Shown: positions 32,312 to 41,497, numbered from the stretch's first letter. The stretch is 64,000 nt of DNA from Haloarcula japonica DSM 6131 (GCF_000336635.1 NZ_AOLY01000037.1:215894-279893); one strand, 5' to 3'. The notes: a model not told the origin generated them from the sequence alone. A program made the numbers and translations.

Positions 32312-32860
32312 TCAGTCGATCCGCTCCCCGGCTGTCACCGCGGTTTCGAGCCAGTTCGACTCCGGCGGTAACGGACAGGAGAACGTATCGCTGTAGGCAC
32401 AGAACGGCGAGTACGCGAGGTTGAAATCCAGCGTAATCTCGTCGCCGGTGCTCAGGTCGCGGTCGGGTTCCAGTTCCATGTACCGGCCACCGTCGTAGCT
32501 CTGCTGGCCAGTGGTCTTGTCCCGGAACGGAACAAAGAGCGTCCGTGACTCGTCGGCGGCCTGCCGGAACGCGTGGAGTTCCCGAGACTCGCCATCGAGG
32601 TCGAACGAGAGCGTTGCGACGTGGAGATAGCGTACCGTTCGGTCGTCGCTCGTCTCCAGATCGACCGACTCCGGCGTCTCGTGGACCGTAACCGTCGCTT
32701 CGACCCGATAGTCGGGGTCCGGGTCGAAGTAGCTGAGGCCGTCGAAGTCGTCGCGCTCCTCCGGCGGAATCGGCGATTGGCGGTGCTCCGCGAAGAAGCG
32801 GTCTTTCTCGTCCCGGTTGGCCTCCAACTGCGCTGCCCAGTCTTCGGTGTCGTCGTCCAT
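32312..32860 (-). CDS. DUF1684 domain protein
   Basis: ATG 32860 gives 182 residues; the extension to 32977 crosses the divergent J-protein promoter and is rejected. The segments WAAQLEANRDEKDRFFAEH, FDGLSYFDPDPDYRVEA, TLFVPFRDKTTGQQSYDGGR and the ending LDFNLAYSPFCAYSDTFSCP (N-P-x-C-A-Y-like) are characteristic of DUF1684, a conserved beta-rich family of unknown function. No signal peptide. The divergent neighbour is the DnaJ-domain gene. Confidence 0.85.
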   Translation of the reverse strand: MDDDTEDWAAQLEANRDEKDRFFAEHRQSPIPPEERDDFDGLSYFDPDPDYRVEATVTVHETPESVDLETSDDRTVRYLHVATLSFDLDGESRELHAFRQAADESRTLFVPFRDKTTGQQSYDGGRYMELEPDRDLSTGDEITLDFNLAYSPFCAYSDTFSCPLPPESNWLETAVTAGERID

Positions 32861-32987
32861 ACAGAACCGGTGGTGACCACGCAGTTTCAGTCCGGCGACT
32901 CGGTGACAGACGAGCGATATCGTGACGTGAGGGAGTGGATACCTTATTATACACCTCGTCCAACTGAACAAATACACAGGGGTGTGT

Positions 32988-33647
32988 ATGGAAGCGACGT
33001 TCTACGGTATTCTGGGGGTGGACCCAGATGCCACCGAAGAGACGATAGTCCGCGCCTACCGGGAGCAGACGAAAACGCATCACCCGGACGTGAGTGACGA
33101 CCCTGCTGCGGGAGAACGGTTCAAGCGCCTCACACAGGCGAAGGACGTGCTCACGGACGAGGCCGAGCGAGAGCGATATGACCGGCTCGGCCACGACGCA
33201 TACGTCAACAGGCACGTCGACAGCGGCGCGGACGGAGGCACAGCCACGGGCGGTGTCAGTGACATCGCACAGCAGTACGTCGACCAGCGGGCCGATACGG
33301 AGAAGACGGGTGAGGCAACGGCGAAATCGACACAGCAGCCCACCCAGACCCGTGGAGGAAGCACAGGCTACGGGACTGCCGCGGAGTACTACAGGCCCGG
33401 CCAGCGAGTCCGGCCAACGCAGTCGTCGGGAGTCGAGACGCTGCTCGATTCACTCCGCCGTGTCGGCCCGTGGCTGTTCGTCCATCTGGCACTGCTGGTC
33501 TGTACAAGCATTGCCGCCGTACTGCTCGCAGTCGGTGGCCTCTCGGGGAACCTCTCGCCCGTCGTCGCCGGTGTCATGGCAGTCTCGATGCTGACGATCT
33601 CGCTGGTCGTCTCGGCGACCCACGTCCTCACACATATTTCGGGCTGA
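32988..33647 (+). CDS. J-domain protein with C-terminal membrane anchor
   Basis: ATG 32988 (the GTG at 32982 is less likely) gives 219 residues. Residues 2-65 form a J domain with the HPD motif in KTHHPDVSDDPAAG and YDRLGHDAYV. A Thr/Gln/Gly-rich linker (about 85-140) follows, then two membrane helices (about 160-180 and 190-212). It would recruit DnaK to the cytoplasmic face of the membrane. TATA-like TTATTATA (32945-32952) lies about 37 bases upstream. It is not next to dnaK or grpE. Confidence 0.88.
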   Translation: MEATFYGILGVDPDATEETIVRAYREQTKTHHPDVSDDPAAGERFKRLTQAKDVLTDEAERERYDRLGHDAYVNRHVDSGADGGTATGGVSDIAQQYVDQRADTEKTGEATAKSTQQPTQTRGGSTGYGTAAEYYRPGQRVRPTQSSGVETLLDSLRRVGPWLFVHLALLVCTSIAAVLLAVGGLSGNLSPVVAGVMAVSMLTISLVVSATHVLTHISG

Positions 33648-33721
33648 CCGACGAGAAGCAGCTCGCATGATGGCAGTTTCGAGCGGCCAGCGGACGAGCA
33701 ACCGGCAGCACAGCCACAGCC

Positions 33722-34576
33722 TCACGCTAGCGGGCGGAACCAGACAGCGGTAACGAGGACGGCCAACAGGAGATACGATCCACGAATCAGCAGCATCGTC
33801 GCAGTCTCGGGGTCACCTCGCTGGGCGATAGCCGCGACTGCACCGAAGACGACCGCAGCCGCTGCAGCACTCGGCGGGACCCCAGGTAATGCCACGGACA
33901 GCCCGACGATTCCGAGAAGACCCGCGCCGAACAGGCCCAGCGCGAGCCGCCGAGCGCGTTGGTGGCCCAGGACGACGGCAACGGTCCGTTTCTGTATCGA
34001 CCGGTCATAGTCGTAGTCCTGTTCGTCGTCGATGATCTTGATGCCGGTCAGCAACAGCAGGAACACGGCCGCGAGACCGACAGCACGCGGTGTCAGCGTC
34101 GTCACCTGGGCGTAGTAACCCCCCAGCAGCGATAGCGCGATACCTGTCGGGTAGCCCATCGTCGCACCAATGGGGTTCATATCCAGTTGTGGCGCGTGGG
34201 TGTAGCCGATAACCCAGGTCGGCAGCGTCAGCAGCGCCGCACCGGGACCGACCAGCAGCCAGATAGCTCCCGTACAGAGCGCGAAGCCGACCCCGGCACC
34301 GATCAGTGCCATGCGACAGCCCGAAGCAGTGAGGGGATGATCGTCGTCCTCGCCGCGGATGTGGAAATCGACGTAGCCGTCCTTGACGTGGGCCGTGTAG
34401 ACAGCGAAGAACATCGCGCCCGCGTGGAGCGCTGCCACCGGTGGCCAGAACCCGCCGGAGAGCAACCCCCCGAACAGCGAGGTCGCAAGCGGTGGCAGCA
34501 TGAACACCGGATGCACCTGCGAGGCGAGGGCACTCACGGTCGCAAACGGACCGGTTTCGTGTCGGGCGACTGCCAT
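33722..34576 (-). CDS. UbiA-family prenyltransferase-like membrane protein
   Basis: Reading from ATG 34576 gives 284 residues with eight to nine membrane helices; the open frame continues upstream to 35011 but that part is antisense to another gene. The second aspartate motif IIDDEQDYDYDRSIQKRT (about 195-212) is clear. The first motif is modified to KDGYVDFHIRGED (about 53) and lacks the leading Asn of NxxxD. This is the pattern of divergent haloarchaeal UbiA proteins. Substrate unknown; the bacterioruberin UbiA enzyme is the separate gene at 59730. Confidence 0.75.
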   Translation of the reverse strand: MAVARHETGPFATVSALASQVHPVFMLPPLATSLFGGLLSGGFWPPVAALHAGAMFFAVYTAHVKDGYVDFHIRGEDDDHPLTASGCRMALIGAGVGFALCTGAIWLLVGPGAALLTLPTWVIGYTHAPQLDMNPIGATMGYPTGIALSLLGGYYAQVTTLTPRAVGLAAVFLLLLTGIKIIDDEQDYDYDRSIQKRTVAVVLGHQRARRLALGLFGAGLLGIVGLSVALPGVPPSAAAAAVVFGAVAAIAQRGDPETATMLLIRGSYLLLAVLVTAVWFRPLA

Positions 34577-34628
34577 ACGAACCCAAGGCACGGCTGTGGG
34601 AAAAATCCTCAGCCGCGTTGTTTCGGTA

Positions 34629-35000
34629 CTACCGCCAGTTCGACCGGTCCAGCACGAACCCTGAGATGTGCGAGGACAGTTCTCTGGCAGCCTGTTCTGT
34701 ATCCGCGTGGAGTTCGCCGGATACCGGGCCGGCCTCGCCGCCGAGGCCCTCCGTCTCCGAGATCGGGTCCGTCGTCGTCGGATATGGTCGGCGGGACCGG
34801 ACACGGTCCCGGAGCGCTTGAACAGTGGCGTCCGAGAGTTCGTAGGATAGATGTTGGAGGTCGTACCGGACGATGAACCCCCGTGTCGCGTCCCTGACAG
34901 CGAGGACTGGCTGTCCCCGGTCCCGACACCGCTCCCAGATCTCGCGCTGGTGGTCCCGCGTGGCATACACCGGCACGTTCGACGGTGCGAGGTGTTCCAT
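34629..35000 (-). CDS. Hypothetical haloarchaeal protein (123 aa)
   Basis: This 123-residue frame starts at ATG 35000 with a TATA-like AGGTAATAC about 22 bases upstream. It opens SNVPVYATRDHQREIWERC and has a beta-strand pair VLAVRDATRGFIVRYDLQHL, then a helical end (ADTEQAARELSSHISGFVL). No family recognised. It overlaps, in another frame, only a spurious extension of the UbiA-family frame. Confidence 0.5.
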   Translation of the reverse strand: MEHLAPSNVPVYATRDHQREIWERCRDRGQPVLAVRDATRGFIVRYDLQHLSYELSDATVQALRDRVRSRRPYPTTTDPISETEGLGGEAGPVSGELHADTEQAARELSSHISGFVLDRSNWR

Positions 35001-35167
35001 TGCCCGTTCATACGGGCTGGAGGTGTATTACCTTTCGGCAGTGGCCGACCAGCCGGTCTACCTGCGGTATCCCGGTGCTACGCTGGTGAGTTACTGCGTT
35101 TCGCACCCCTGGGCAAAAATGCCACGCAGGAACTGTTTAGGGGGAGGGCTGTGTCCACAGGATTGCT

Positions 35168-35563
35168 ATGGCAGATATCGAAGTCGAGAGTACATGCGAA
35201 GAAGGCTACACAGTAGAGAGCGTCATCAACGGCGAGTGGGAGCTCATCGTCGATGCGCTGAGCGAGAACGGACCGTCGCCGAACGAGGTGCTGGCCGCCG
35301 ACTACGCCTCCTGCTACATTCCGGCGCTACGCGTCGCCGCAGACAAGTACGGCCACGAGGACATCGGCAGCGTCAACGTGGACGTCGCCGCGGAACTCGA
35401 CGAGGACGACGACCTGGAGTCCATCGATTTCCACGTCGAGGTCGAGGAGTCACTCGCCGACGAGGAGCAGGATATCATCGAACTCGCCGAGGACATCTGT
35501 CACGTCCACTCGGCGCTGCAGGACGAGCTACACGCCGAAATCACTATCGAGTCCGGCGTCTGA
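35168..35563 (+). CDS. OsmC-family protein
   Basis: This 131-residue protein has the OsmC fold signatures: an N-terminal beta-meander (GYTVESVINGEWELIVDAL), the active helix NEVLAADYASCYIPALRVAA with the first redox Cys (about 57), and the second Cys in AEDICHVHSALQ (about 112). Two-cysteine OsmC/Ohr proteins reduce organic hydroperoxides; some members have other roles. Acidic surface residues are typical of halophiles. It is transcribed alone. Confidence 0.88.
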   Translation: MADIEVESTCEEGYTVESVINGEWELIVDALSENGPSPNEVLAADYASCYIPALRVAADKYGHEDIGSVNVDVAAELDEDDDLESIDFHVEVEESLADEEQDIIELAEDICHVHSALQDELHAEITIESGV

Positions 35564-35619
35564 GCGGGCAGGAACAGAGGGGTGGCGTTTATTCCTTGCT
35601 GGTAACAGGCCTGTAGTCG

Positions 35620-36903
35620 TCACTCCGGGAACAGCAGAATGACTGAGGACGTGTTGTGATAGCCCGTGTAATCCTCGTCGGCCGAACAGACTTCCCCGTA
35701 GGTTTCGAAGCCGGCGAAGGGCGCGTCGATAGCGCTGTGAATCGTGTCGACGGCGTCGTCAAAGTCGTCGCCGAGAATCATCGCACGGCAGGCGCAGTCA
35801 TACACGAACCCGCCCGCGACGTTTCCGCCGCGGAGTTCATTGACCGCATTGTTGGCGGCGTTCCGGACCGCATACACCTGATCGGATTTATTGCTATGTG
35901 TCACCCGTACTTCCGTCCCCTCGGAGACACTGACAGCGAAATCCAACGGCCCCTCGGTGTCGGTTGTATGGCCCGGCCATCGGATGTTGTATCCCGTCGT
36001 CGAGATGAGCTTGCTCTCGATGAAGGTCTTGATTCGGGAGGCGAGTCCGTCGGCATCGGCTTCCGGTTCCGACTCGATACCGAGTTCGTAACGGCCGAGC
36101 AACATGACGAGATCTTCCGATCCCGCTTCCAGTTCGTCGACATCGATATCGTATGTCTCCATCGCGTCCTCCCGAATCGCGTCCCGCCAGGCCTCGAACG
36201 CGGGTCTGCCGTCGAGTTCGTACACGGTGCTTCCCTCTGCTCGGGTCACCGTCATCGCCTCGGAGATCGGTTCGTGGCCGTGGTTGACTGTCACCGGGAG
36301 CGGGTCCTCTGCAGCGATGAGTGCGAGGACGACAGCGTCCGTCTCGACCCGGTCGTTCCGGAAGACGTGGGTCTGCTCCAACTGGAGGTCGTCACCCGCA
36401 GATCCGCCGACGACCGGCGTCTCCTCGTCGTCCAGATACTGCTCTGTGAGCCGAGTGACCTTGTTTCCGATTCCAGCCATACCGTCGTGAAGGTTGATGA
36501 TCGTCCGATGCGGATATCCCTTGACAGCTGGGTCCTCGCTCGCAGGGAGGTCGTGAACGGCTTCGAACAGACAGCGCTCGGGATCAGCGCTGAGTTCGGT
36601 CGAGAGGCTGGAGAAGAACCGCATCGAGTCCGAGGAAACGACGCCGACTGTGACAGTTCCGTTCCCCGAACCGGATTCAGTGAACTCCCCGGAGGACGAA
36701 CAGCCCACGATTTCGGTATCTGATCCGACAACACTTCGAGCCCCCCACAGCACCGCCTCGTAATCGTATGTTGGGGAGCAGAAAATCTGACAAAAGTCAG
36801 GATCGCTGGCCGAGATGTCGGCCATGGCCTCCCGTATGGCGTCCATAGCTGCGGCATCTCCCGAGTCCCCCGTTGCCTGCCCTGTCCCAAACTCAGTAGT
36901 CAT
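35620..36903 (-). CDS. FIST sensory domain protein
   Basis: This 427-residue protein contains FIST_N (about 20-215: FCSPTYDYEAVLWG, EIVGCSSSGEF, INLHDGMAG, VVGGSAGDDL) and FIST_C (about 230-420: HGHEPISEAMTVTRAEG, GGNVAGGFVYDCACRAMIL, FAGFETYGEV). FIST domains are predicted ligand-binding sensors, probably for small amino-acid-like molecules, usually linked to histidine kinases or chemoreceptors; here it is a stand-alone protein, as often in haloarchaea. No kinase is adjacent. Confidence 0.9.
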   Translation of the reverse strand: MTTEFGTGQATGDSGDAAAMDAIREAMADISASDPDFCQIFCSPTYDYEAVLWGARSVVGSDTEIVGCSSSGEFTESGSGNGTVTVGVVSSDSMRFFSSLSTELSADPERCLFEAVHDLPASEDPAVKGYPHRTIINLHDGMAGIGNKVTRLTEQYLDDEETPVVGGSAGDDLQLEQTHVFRNDRVETDAVVLALIAAEDPLPVTVNHGHEPISEAMTVTRAEGSTVYELDGRPAFEAWRDAIREDAMETYDIDVDELEAGSEDLVMLLGRYELGIESEPEADADGLASRIKTFIESKLISTTGYNIRWPGHTTDTEGPLDFAVSVSEGTEVRVTHSNKSDQVYAVRNAANNAVNELRGGNVAGGFVYDCACRAMILGDDFDDAVDTIHSAIDAPFAGFETYGEVCSADEDYTGYHNTSSVILLFPE

Positions 36904-37078
36904 TGAGATGCAAGTATATCGTGGGCTAACTTAACATATTGGAACCGTTTTGAAGACAATAGCACAGAACAGTAGCCTCAATCTGAGACGCGACAGTCAC
37001 CCCAGAAACGGTACGTTTTACCATAAAACACCGGAGGAGCGGGAAACGCTCATACCGCCGGCCCGCAAACAGGTGGGT

Positions 37079-37525
37079 ATGAGTGACTCAGACTGGACCG
37101 ACCGCATCGCCGGCGAGCGGATGGCGGTCGATCAACGGTTCAACGAGCAGGTCAAAGCGTCGTCGTTCTCCAGCCAGCAGTGGGGGCTGGTGATGACTGC
37201 CGTCGAGTTCGAAATCGAGAACCCGGGCGACCCCGATGCGGCGCGGATCGTCGCCGATACGTCGAAACTCTCCAGCGTGATGCCGGAGATGGAACGGGTC
37301 GCGAACCAGAGTCCGATGGGGGGGCCCGGCGGGGACAGCGGCGGCTCGGGCGGCGGGCTACTCTCGGGTGTCAAGGACGCCCTCGGCCTCGGCGGATCCG
37401 GTGGCGGGAACAAACAACAGGAAGAAGAGGCAGCACGCCTCGCGCAGGCCTACGCTGAGCAACTGCAGGAGAAGTTGGAGTCGAACGGGCGCTGGAAGTC
37501 CGTTTGCGAGCAGGCCCAGCGCTAG
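37079..37525 (+). CDS. DUF5799-type haloarchaeal protein
   Basis: ATG 37079 gives 148 residues; the in-frame extension to 36950 looks non-coding. The N-terminal half (WTDRIAGERMAVDQRFNEQV, SSQQWGLVMTAVEFEIENP) matches my recollection of DUF5799; a Gly/Ser-rich hinge follows, then a helix rich in Glu/Gln (EEEAARLAQAYAEQLQEKLE). Function unknown. Its last four bases overlap the convergent small gene at 37522-37671. Confidence 0.65.
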   Translation: MSDSDWTDRIAGERMAVDQRFNEQVKASSFSSQQWGLVMTAVEFEIENPGDPDAARIVADTSKLSSVMPEMERVANQSPMGGPGGDSGGSGGGLLSGVKDALGLGGSGGGNKQQEEEAARLAQAYAEQLQEKLESNGRWKSVCEQAQR

Positions 37526-37671
37526 TATTCTTCGCCGCCGTGGAACAGTGTTAGCTCCTCGGCCTCGTAGATGTTGATGAGTTCCGTTACGACGTCGTTG
37601 TATGACTCGTCTTCGACGCGAAGGTCGTCGAGACGGTCCACCGTCTCCGCGTCCAGTTCCACGGATGGCAT
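37522..37671 (-). CDS. Small DUF7557-like protein (49 aa), possible ribbon-helix-helix
   Basis: ATG 37671 gives 49 residues: a beta-strand SVELDAETVDRLDDL, a helix VEDESYNDVVTELINIYEA and a short tail. This is the layout of minimal haloarchaeal VapB/RHH-like proteins (DUF7557). An earlier in-frame ATG at 37713 is unlikely because it overlaps the promoter. No toxin partner is adjacent: the neighbour on the far side is the convergent DUF5799-type gene, so calling it an antitoxin would be speculation. Confidence 0.6.
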   Translation of the reverse strand: MPSVELDAETVDRLDDLRVEDESYNDVVTELINIYEAEELTLFHGGEEY

Positions 37672-37790
37672 ATGCGAACCTTTCACTGGAACACACTTAA
37701 TTCCCGCCCTCAATCAAAAACGAACGCGAACAGTAGTAACAAATCAGAACCGAAAACGGTTAATGGTCGTTCTCGGTAGAAACACGACAC

Positions 37791-38573
37791 ATGCGACCAC
37801 TGGGTGACTCACCGCTCGTACGGAACGACAAGACGCTGGTGCTAGCACACGACCACGGGCTGGAACACGGTCCCAAGCAGTTCAGCGGCGTCGAGGAGCG
37901 CCTCGACCCCCGTGAAGTGTTCGAGATGGCGACCCACGACGCCGTGACGGCGCTGGCTGTTGGGAAGGGCCTCGCCGAAACGTACTATCCGAGCTACGAG
38001 GACGACGTGAACCTGCTGGCGAAGCTCAACGGCGGCTCGGACCTCTGGATGGGCGACCCGTACTCGCCCCAGAACTGGTCGGTCGACTACGCCGCCGAAC
38101 TCGGTGCCGACGCCATCGGCTACACCATCTACCCGGGCGTCAACCGCGAGACCGACATGTTCGAGGACTTCCGTCCGGTCCAGGAGAACGCCCGCGACCA
38201 CGACCTGCCGATTGCGATGTGGTCGTACCCGCGCGGCCAGGCCATCAAGGAGCATCGGAGTCCCTCGACCATCGCCTACGCGGCCCGCATCGGGCTGGAA
38301 CTCGGGGCCGACTTCACGAAGGTCAAGTACCCCCGTGACAAGGAGGCGATGGCCCACGCCGTCCGCTCGGCGGCGGACAACCGCGTCCTGCTCTCGGGCG
38401 GGTCGAAGACCTCCGACCGTGACTTCCTCGAACTCGTCGAGGACTGCATGGACGTCGGCGTCGCCGGCCTCGCCGTCGGCCGCAACGTCTGGCAGCGCGA
38501 TGACCCCTACGACATCCTGGACAAGCTCGAAGGCGTCATCTTCGAGGACGCGACGACCGACGACGTTCTGTAG
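37791..38573 (+). CDS. Class I (DhnA-type) fructose-bisphosphate aldolase
   Basis: This 260-residue TIM-barrel aldolase of archaeal type has LAHDHGLEHGP (about 20-30), the Schiff-base Lys strand DFTKVKYPRD (about 178), and the phosphate-binding LLSGGSKTSD and AGLAVGRNVWQ. It cleaves fructose 1,6-bisphosphate (possibly fructose 1-phosphate). It is followed after three bases by a PfkB-family kinase and lies opposite pfkB-glpR, which points to fructose breakdown. The related ADH synthase (aroA') is less likely from context. Confidence 0.85.
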   Translation: MRPLGDSPLVRNDKTLVLAHDHGLEHGPKQFSGVEERLDPREVFEMATHDAVTALAVGKGLAETYYPSYEDDVNLLAKLNGGSDLWMGDPYSPQNWSVDYAAELGADAIGYTIYPGVNRETDMFEDFRPVQENARDHDLPIAMWSYPRGQAIKEHRSPSTIAYAARIGLELGADFTKVKYPRDKEAMAHAVRSAADNRVLLSGGSKTSDRDFLELVEDCMDVGVAGLAVGRNVWQRDDPYDILDKLEGVIFEDATTDDVL

Positions 38574-38576
38574 GCC

Positions 38577-39704
38577 ATGGACGAGGAGACGCGCCGAGCC
38601 GTCGCTGCAGCGGACGAGGCGTTGCCCGCCAGCGACGCGCTTCCCGACGCTATCGACACCGGCCCGGTCGTGTTCGGCTTCGACGGCTACCTCGACCGCG
38701 TCCGGGAAGTCGTCGCCGACCGCATCGACCCCGAGAGCCACGAGCGTCTCGCCACGCTGGAGGGCTTTGGGGACCGCATCGAGCGCTCCGTCGCCGCCGA
38801 CAGCTCCCTCTCCTTCGAGTGGCTCCAGCAGGGCAACCGGACCGGCGGTCACACTAGCCACCTCGCACGGGCCTTCGGCGGCTGGTCGTTCAACCCCGTC
38901 ATGGTCGGGATGTACGGCGACCCGGTCCACGACGCCTTCGAGGCGGAGTTCGGCGACTACGACCTCCACTCGCTGGGCGAGCCCGGCGTCACCGACGCCG
39001 TCGAGTTCGACGACGGGAAGCTCATGCTCACCGAGATCGGCGACACGATGTCGCTGGACTGGGCTGAACTCGACGCGGCCTTCGGCCACGACCGACTGGC
39101 CGAGACGCTCGACGGCGCGAGCCTGTTAGGGACCGGCTACTGGTCGGAGACGCCGGACCTGCCGACCATCTTCGACGGCCTCCGCGACCTGTGGGGTGAC
39201 ATCGATGATCCGCCCGAGACCGTGCTCGTCGACCCCGGCGACGTGCGGAAGCTCGACGCCGACCGCCTGCGTGCCGGTCGGGAAGCCATCGCCCGGTTGG
39301 ACGAAGTAACCGACGTCGTAGTCTCGTCGAATCGGGCCGAGACGGGCGTCCTCGCGGACGCCTACGCCGGCGAGGCCGAGCGGTCGTTCACCGAGGACGC
39401 CGAAGCAGTGTTTGAGGCCCTGGAGCCGACCTGGTTCGTCGGCCACGGCGTCGAGCGCTCGGTCGCCGTCTCTCCGGATGGCACCGACAGCGTCGCCGTG
39501 CCAGCCGTTTCGGACCCGGAGCTGACAACCAGTTCGGGCGATCACTTCAATGCCGGCCTAGGGCTGGCCCGCATCGTCGACCTCCCGCCCACCGCTGCCG
39601 TCGTCGTCGGCAACGCCGTCGCCGGCTACTTCGTCCGGACCGCGGACCAACCGTCGCTGACAGACGTGCGCGCGTTCGTCGACGACTACCTCGAAAAGTT
39701 CTGA
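38577..39704 (+). CDS. PfkB/ribokinase-family sugar kinase, probable ketohexokinase
   Basis: This 375-residue protein starts three bases after the aldolase stop. Ribokinase-family features are the N-terminal FGFDGYLDRVREV, NRTGGHTSHLARAFGG (substrate-binding), VVSSNRAETGVL (about 240), and the catalytic TTSSGDHFNAGLGLARI (about 318-334), where GAGD is replaced by SSGDHFN. It is longer and more divergent than PfkB. Haloarcula uses a ketohexokinase plus 1-phosphofructokinase to degrade fructose, and the position in this cluster suggests the ketohexokinase role. This is inference. Confidence 0.7.
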   Translation: MDEETRRAVAAADEALPASDALPDAIDTGPVVFGFDGYLDRVREVVADRIDPESHERLATLEGFGDRIERSVAADSSLSFEWLQQGNRTGGHTSHLARAFGGWSFNPVMVGMYGDPVHDAFEAEFGDYDLHSLGEPGVTDAVEFDDGKLMLTEIGDTMSLDWAELDAAFGHDRLAETLDGASLLGTGYWSETPDLPTIFDGLRDLWGDIDDPPETVLVDPGDVRKLDADRLRAGREAIARLDEVTDVVVSSNRAETGVLADAYAGEAERSFTEDAEAVFEALEPTWFVGHGVERSVAVSPDGTDSVAVPAVSDPELTTSSGDHFNAGLGLARIVDLPPTAAVVVGNAVAGYFVRTADQPSLTDVRAFVDDYLEKF

Positions 39705-39742
39705 GTCGCTGTCTCCGATTTCTCCGACGCTTTTTCTGCCCG

Positions 39743-40651
39743 CTACAGCCGCCGTACCGTCACGCCGTCCCGGACCGAGTCGATGTCGTCGAGGTCGGGA
39801 ACGGCCGTCCCGGCCCGCTGGACGACCTGCGAGGAGACGGCCACGCCGGTCCGGAGCGCCGTCTCGTCGTCTGCACCGGCCTCCCAGGCGCTCAAGACGC
39901 CCGAGAGGAGCGCGTCACCGGCCCCGACGGTGTCGACCACGTCGATATCGAGCGCCTCAGCGTACAGTCGGCCCGCATCGCCGACGAGGACAGCACCGTC
40001 CGCGCCGAGGGAGGCTAGCACCCGGTCGAAGCCGCGTTCTCGGAACGTGTCCGCCGCGTCTGCACACCCTTCCACGGTGGAGACGTCGGCCCCGGTCGCG
40101 TCGCCGAGTTCGGCGCGATTCGGCTTACAGAGGGCGTACTGGGCGTCGAGCTCCCGAAGGACGTCGCCGCCGGTGTCGACGATTGTCTCCCAGTCACCGC
40201 CGGCCGCGATGCGGTCGATGGCGTCGGGGGACAGCCCCGGCGGTAGGCTCCCACCGACGAGCACGCGGTCGGGAGACTGCGCTCGCACCTGTTCGAGCAG
40301 CGCGTCGACGACCGACTCGTCAACGGTCGGCCCGGCCTGGTTCAGCTTGTACTCCTCCGCGGCCGCGATAGCGGTGGTGTTGAGCCGCGTCGTCCCGTCC
40401 ACGTCCACGAAGGCCGTCTCGACGCCGTCATCCTGTAGCGTCTCTCTGATGAACGACCCGGTGAACCCGCCCAGCAGTCCGGTCGCGACGCAGGGCCGGT
40501 CCATGGCGGTGAGCAACTGCGCGGCGTTGATCCCTTTGCCACCGGCGTCGAACTGCGCGCTGTCGGCCCGCATGACGCGGTCGGGGGCCATCTGTTCGTC
40601 GAACTGGATCGTCTGATCGACTGCAGGGTTGTACGTTACGGTGACAATCAT
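39743..40651 (-). CDS. pfkB: 1-phosphofructokinase
   Basis: This 302-residue ribokinase-family enzyme has the 1-PFK hallmarks VTYNPAVDQTIQ, FDAGGKGINAAQLL (about 35-48), GSLPPGL and the catalytic VDTVGAGDALLSGV (about 245-258). It converts fructose 1-phosphate to fructose 1,6-bisphosphate. Its ATG overlaps the glpR stop by four bases, so they form a glpR-pfkB operon as described in Haloferax volcanii. The aldolase-kinase pair faces it tail to tail. Confidence 0.92.
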   Translation of the reverse strand: MIVTVTYNPAVDQTIQFDEQMAPDRVMRADSAQFDAGGKGINAAQLLTAMDRPCVATGLLGGFTGSFIRETLQDDGVETAFVDVDGTTRLNTTAIAAAEEYKLNQAGPTVDESVVDALLEQVRAQSPDRVLVGGSLPPGLSPDAIDRIAAGGDWETIVDTGGDVLRELDAQYALCKPNRAELGDATGADVSTVEGCADAADTFRERGFDRVLASLGADGAVLVGDAGRLYAEALDIDVVDTVGAGDALLSGVLSAWEAGADDETALRTGVAVSSQVVQRAGTAVPDLDDIDSVRDGVTVRRL

Positions 40652-41409
40652 GTGCTGACCTCCTCGACGGTCACGTCGGCGTCCGCGAGTGCCGCGGCGA
40701 GCGCCCCTGACGGGCTGGCGTCAGTGACCAGCAGGTCGACCTGGTCCAGATCGGCAAAGCTGACGAAACTCCGGTCGCCGAACTTCGATTCGTCGGCGAC
40801 CAGTACGACTCGGCGGGCCCGCTCGACCATGATTTCCTTGACGGCTGCCTCGTCTTCATTTGGCGTCGACAGCCCGGCGGCGCTGTCGAGAGCGTTCGTC
40901 CCCAGAAACAGCAGGTCGAAGTTCATTCGTCCGATGGCTCGTTCGGCCATCGGGCCGACGAGCGCCCGGGTCCGCGGTCGGAGACTCCCACCGGTGAGCT
41001 TCGCATCGACGTCTCGCTCGGCCACTTCAGTGGCGAGTTCCGGCATATTCGTTGCCGCGACGTAGTCCGTGTCCGGAATCGCGCGAGCGACTTCCATCGT
41101 CGTCGAGCCCGCATCGAAACAGACCACATGGCCCTCGCGGACTTCCTGTGCGGCCCGCTCACCGATAGCCTGTTTCTCCGCGTAGTGGTCAACCTCGCGC
41201 TGGCCGTACGGTCGTTCGGTCCCGGCGGAGGACGCCGGAACTGCACCGCCGTGGGACCGCTTGATGCGGCCTTGTGACTCCAAGTCTCGGAGGTCGCGGC
41301 GTATCGTCGCCTTCGAGAACTCGAGTTCCGCGGCCAGCTCCGACACTGAACAGCCGTCTCGCTCTGTCACCAACTGGACGATTGTGCGCTTTCGCTCGGC
41401 CGGGAGCAT
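40648..41409 (-). CDS. glpR: DeoR/GlpR-family transcriptional regulator
   Basis: This 253-residue repressor has the DeoR winged helix (CSVSELAAELEFSKATIRRDLRDLESQGRI, about 20-49) and a sugar-phosphate isomerase-like effector domain (CFDAGSTTMEVARAI, LFLGTNALD, VVLVADESKFGDRSFV). In Haloferax volcanii GlpR represses fructose and glycerol utilisation genes; here it is translationally coupled to pfkB. It probably binds a sugar phosphate. Confidence 0.92.
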   Translation of the reverse strand: MLPAERKRTIVQLVTERDGCSVSELAAELEFSKATIRRDLRDLESQGRIKRSHGGAVPASSAGTERPYGQREVDHYAEKQAIGERAAQEVREGHVVCFDAGSTTMEVARAIPDTDYVAATNMPELATEVAERDVDAKLTGGSLRPRTRALVGPMAERAIGRMNFDLLFLGTNALDSAAGLSTPNEDEAAVKEIMVERARRVVLVADESKFGDRSFVSFADLDQVDLLVTDASPSGALAAALADADVTVEEVST

Positions 41410-41447
41410 TCTCTCACCAGTGATTGTTTCGCTTCGGTTTTACCACT

Positions 41448-41483
41448 TTCTATCGGGATGTGCTTGTTTCTGACCAGATAGAA
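41448..41483 (-). promoter_or_regulatory. Possible operator dyad upstream of glpR
   Basis: TTCTATC (41448-41454) and GATAGAA (41477-41483) form a 7-bp inverted repeat with a 22-bp spacer in the 88-bp glpR/leuB intergenic region, just upstream of the likely glpR promoter (TGGTAAAACC on the coding strand, about 41437-41446). It could be an autoregulatory GlpR site. Confidence 0.25.
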
Positions 41484-41497
41484 CGGGAGAAAAACGT

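Noticed and set aside
37522-37671. Toxin-antitoxin pair
   Set aside because: The small RHH-like protein has no adjacent toxin; the neighbour is a convergent DUF5799-type gene.
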